Source: Ilumatobacteraceae bacterium (GTDB lineage: Bacteria; Actinomycetota; Acidimicrobiia; Acidimicrobiales; Ilumatobacteraceae). Taken from it: a DNA stretch of 64,000 nucleotides. This document shows, piece after piece, positions 63,069 to 64,000 of this stretch. The stretch's first letter is position 1. Each line of letters opens with the position of its first letter. The stretch covers positions 62,001 through 126,000 of the forward strand of contig JALHOG010000003.1 of the NCBI GenBank assembly GCA_022843125.1, in the 5' to 3' direction. The notes beneath the pieces were generated by a model that saw only the letters and a list, made by a program, of their open reading frames with translations, was not told the DNA's origin and did no database searches. Made by a program: the position numbers and the translations under genes.

Positions 63069-63869
63069 TCAGACTCCGCGAACGGTCACGTCACCGAAGT
63101 GGCTGTAACTCGCAGTCGCGACCGTACCCACCCCGAACGGGCGGGCGTCGAGCGGAGCACCGGCCGGGACGACCCAACCGGCCTTGAGACCGCGCCCCGA
63201 ACGGGCGAGGTGCCGCACGAGCAGCGCGACGCACTCGGCCGGGGAGCCGAGCAGGGCTTCGCCCGTCGCCGTGCCGGTGACCTCACCGTCGACGGTGAAG
63301 GTGCACGTGACCTCGCGCAGATCGACGTCGCGCGGAGCGATCCCCGCCGTCCCGACGACGACGCGTGCGGCCGAGGTGTTGTCGGCGATCACGTCGGGCA
63401 GCGTGAACTTGAAGGCCTCGAAGCGCGAATCGATCACCTCGATACCTCCGACCACGAGCGCCGTCCGGTCGAGGACGTCGTCAGCGGTGCAGTCGTCGCC
63501 CTCGAGGTCGTCACCCATGACGAAGACGAACTCCGGCTCGACGCGCGGGTGGATCAGCTCGCTGATCACGACCTCGGCGTCAGGCCCCGGGACGACCGAC
63601 GATCGCGAAACCCAGCCGTAGCCGGGCTCGTCGACCCCCATCTGCTGCTGCTTCGCCTTGGACGTGAGCCCAAGCTTGGCGCCGGCGAGCGACTCACCGT
63701 GGAACAAGCGAGCCGCGAGCAGGGCGTCCTGGACGAGGTAGGCGTCGTCGAGCGACATCTCGGCGCCCAGCTGCGCGCCGATGCCCGTGACTTCGCGGCG
63801 GTCGTCGACCGCCGCCTGCAGATAGCGAGCCCAGTGTGCGTGATCGACGCTCACCCTCAGCTCACTCAC
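63069..63869 (-). CDS. 4-oxalocrotonate decarboxylase (2-oxo-3-hexenedioate decarboxylase)
   Basis: A 266-residue DmpH/NahK-type decarboxylase. GAKLGLTSKAKQQQMGVDEP, ELIHPRVEPEFVFVMGDDL with acidic metal ligands, and IEVIDSRFEAFKFTLPDVIADNTSAARVVVG (two stretches) are diagnostic. Assignment against the paralogous hydratase rests on the order and on the SRFEAFKF segment, so the two names could in principle be exchanged. Start GTG 63869 overlaps the end of the upstream gene by 8 bp. Confidence 0.87.
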   Translation of the reverse strand: MSELRVSVDHAHWARYLQAAVDDRREVTGIGAQLGAEMSLDDAYLVQDALLAARLFHGESLAGAKLGLTSKAKQQQMGVDEPGYGWVSRSSVVPGPDAEVVISELIHPRVEPEFVFVMGDDLEGDDCTADDVLDRTALVVGGIEVIDSRFEAFKFTLPDVIADNTSAARVVVGTAGIAPRDVDLREVTCTFTVDGEVTGTATGEALLGSPAECVALLVRHLARSGRGLKAGWVVPAGAPLDARPFGVGTVATASYSHFGDVTVRGV

Positions 63870-64000
63870 CGGCGACCGTGAGCGGACCGGCCTTCTCGCG
63901 GTATGCCCACGCCTCGATGTGAAGCTTCTTCAGGTCGTCGGCGAGCGGGCTGTACTTCATCGACCCACGGTCGATCCACTGGGTCGCGAACTCGGCGCCG
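63862..64000 (-). CDS. C-terminal end of an unidentified gene, cut by window edge
   Basis: An open frame of 45 codons ends at TGA 63862-63864 (last residues KKLHIEAWAYREKAGPLTVA-GE). It overlaps the decarboxylase start by 8 bp, so it belongs to the same operon. By position one would expect a semialdehyde dehydrogenase, an extradiol dioxygenase or a ring-hydroxylating enzyme, but I do not recognise the family from this tail. Confidence 0.6.
   Translation of the reverse strand, partial: GAEFATQWIDRGSMKYSPLADDLKKLHIEAWAYREKAGPLTVAGE

Overview
The window is high-GC DNA with densely packed genes, frequent 4-bp ATGA/GTGA start-stop overlaps and GTG starts. The gene order tlyA-nadK-recN-pyrG and pdxS-pdxT-yebC-ruvCAB-queA-tgt-yajC-secD-secF-apt-rel-hisS-aspS, the DUF2510 protein, the mycothiol-type DinB protein and the Rel-type (p)ppGpp enzyme all point to an actinobacterium. 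The repeated surface modules with an R-x-x-DTR signature suggest the Acidimicrobiia (Ilumatobacter-like); this placement is inference from gene content, not a phylogeny.

Layout. (1) 1-13364: mostly housekeeping genes on the minus strand (pyrG, recN, nadK, tlyA, a phasin/histone-like protein with a KKAP-repeat tail, HAD phosphatase, fba, stomatin/NfeD pair), with plus-strand DUF1015 and dCMP deaminase genes and a large secreted lysozyme-like repeat protein. (2) 13474-38665: a P450, then a long conserved minus-strand core (aspS, hisS, rel, apt, secF, secD, yajC, tgt, queA, ruvB, ruvA, ruvC, yebC, pdxT, pdxS) interrupted by small inserts (a second repeat surface protein, dienelactone hydrolase, membrane di-iron hydroxylase, MTA phosphorylase, chemoreceptor, peroxiredoxin), closing with an ECF sigma factor and a partner that may be its anti-sigma factor. 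(3) 38748-41919: ACT-domain regulator, a membrane-anchored unknown, and the last two enzymes of the catechol meta-cleavage pathway (acylating acetaldehyde dehydrogenase and 4-hydroxy-2-oxovalerate aldolase). (4) 41936-61291: a roughly 20-kb accessory catabolic island: nitrilase, cobalt-type nitrile hydratase with a 20-histidine tail, its activator, two amidases with a GatC-like partner, acyl-CoA ligase, enoyl-CoA hydratase, hotdog thioesterase, nitroreductase, GntR/FCD regulator, sugar-type ABC importer, GH3 glycosidase, type III CoA-transferase and two short-chain dehydrogenases. A TerB-like protein gene (61395-62012) follows. (5) 62031-64000: the earlier meta-pathway steps (2-oxopent-4-enoate hydratase, 4-oxalocrotonate tautomerase, 4-oxalocrotonate decarboxylase) and the end of one more gene.

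How they work together. The two meta-pathway blocks complement each other. The right block takes 2-hydroxymuconate to 4-hydroxy-2-oxovalerate and the left block takes that to pyruvate and acetyl-CoA. They converge on the island, which appears to have been placed between them. Within the island a plausible route is: import of a glycoside, removal of sugar by GH3, nitrile to amide (hydratase) to acid (amidase), or nitrile directly to acid (nitrilase), then CoA activation and beta-oxidation-like steps. The substrate is unknown. No tRNA, rRNA, CRISPR array, transposase or integrase was seen. No gap between genes exceeds 300 bp.
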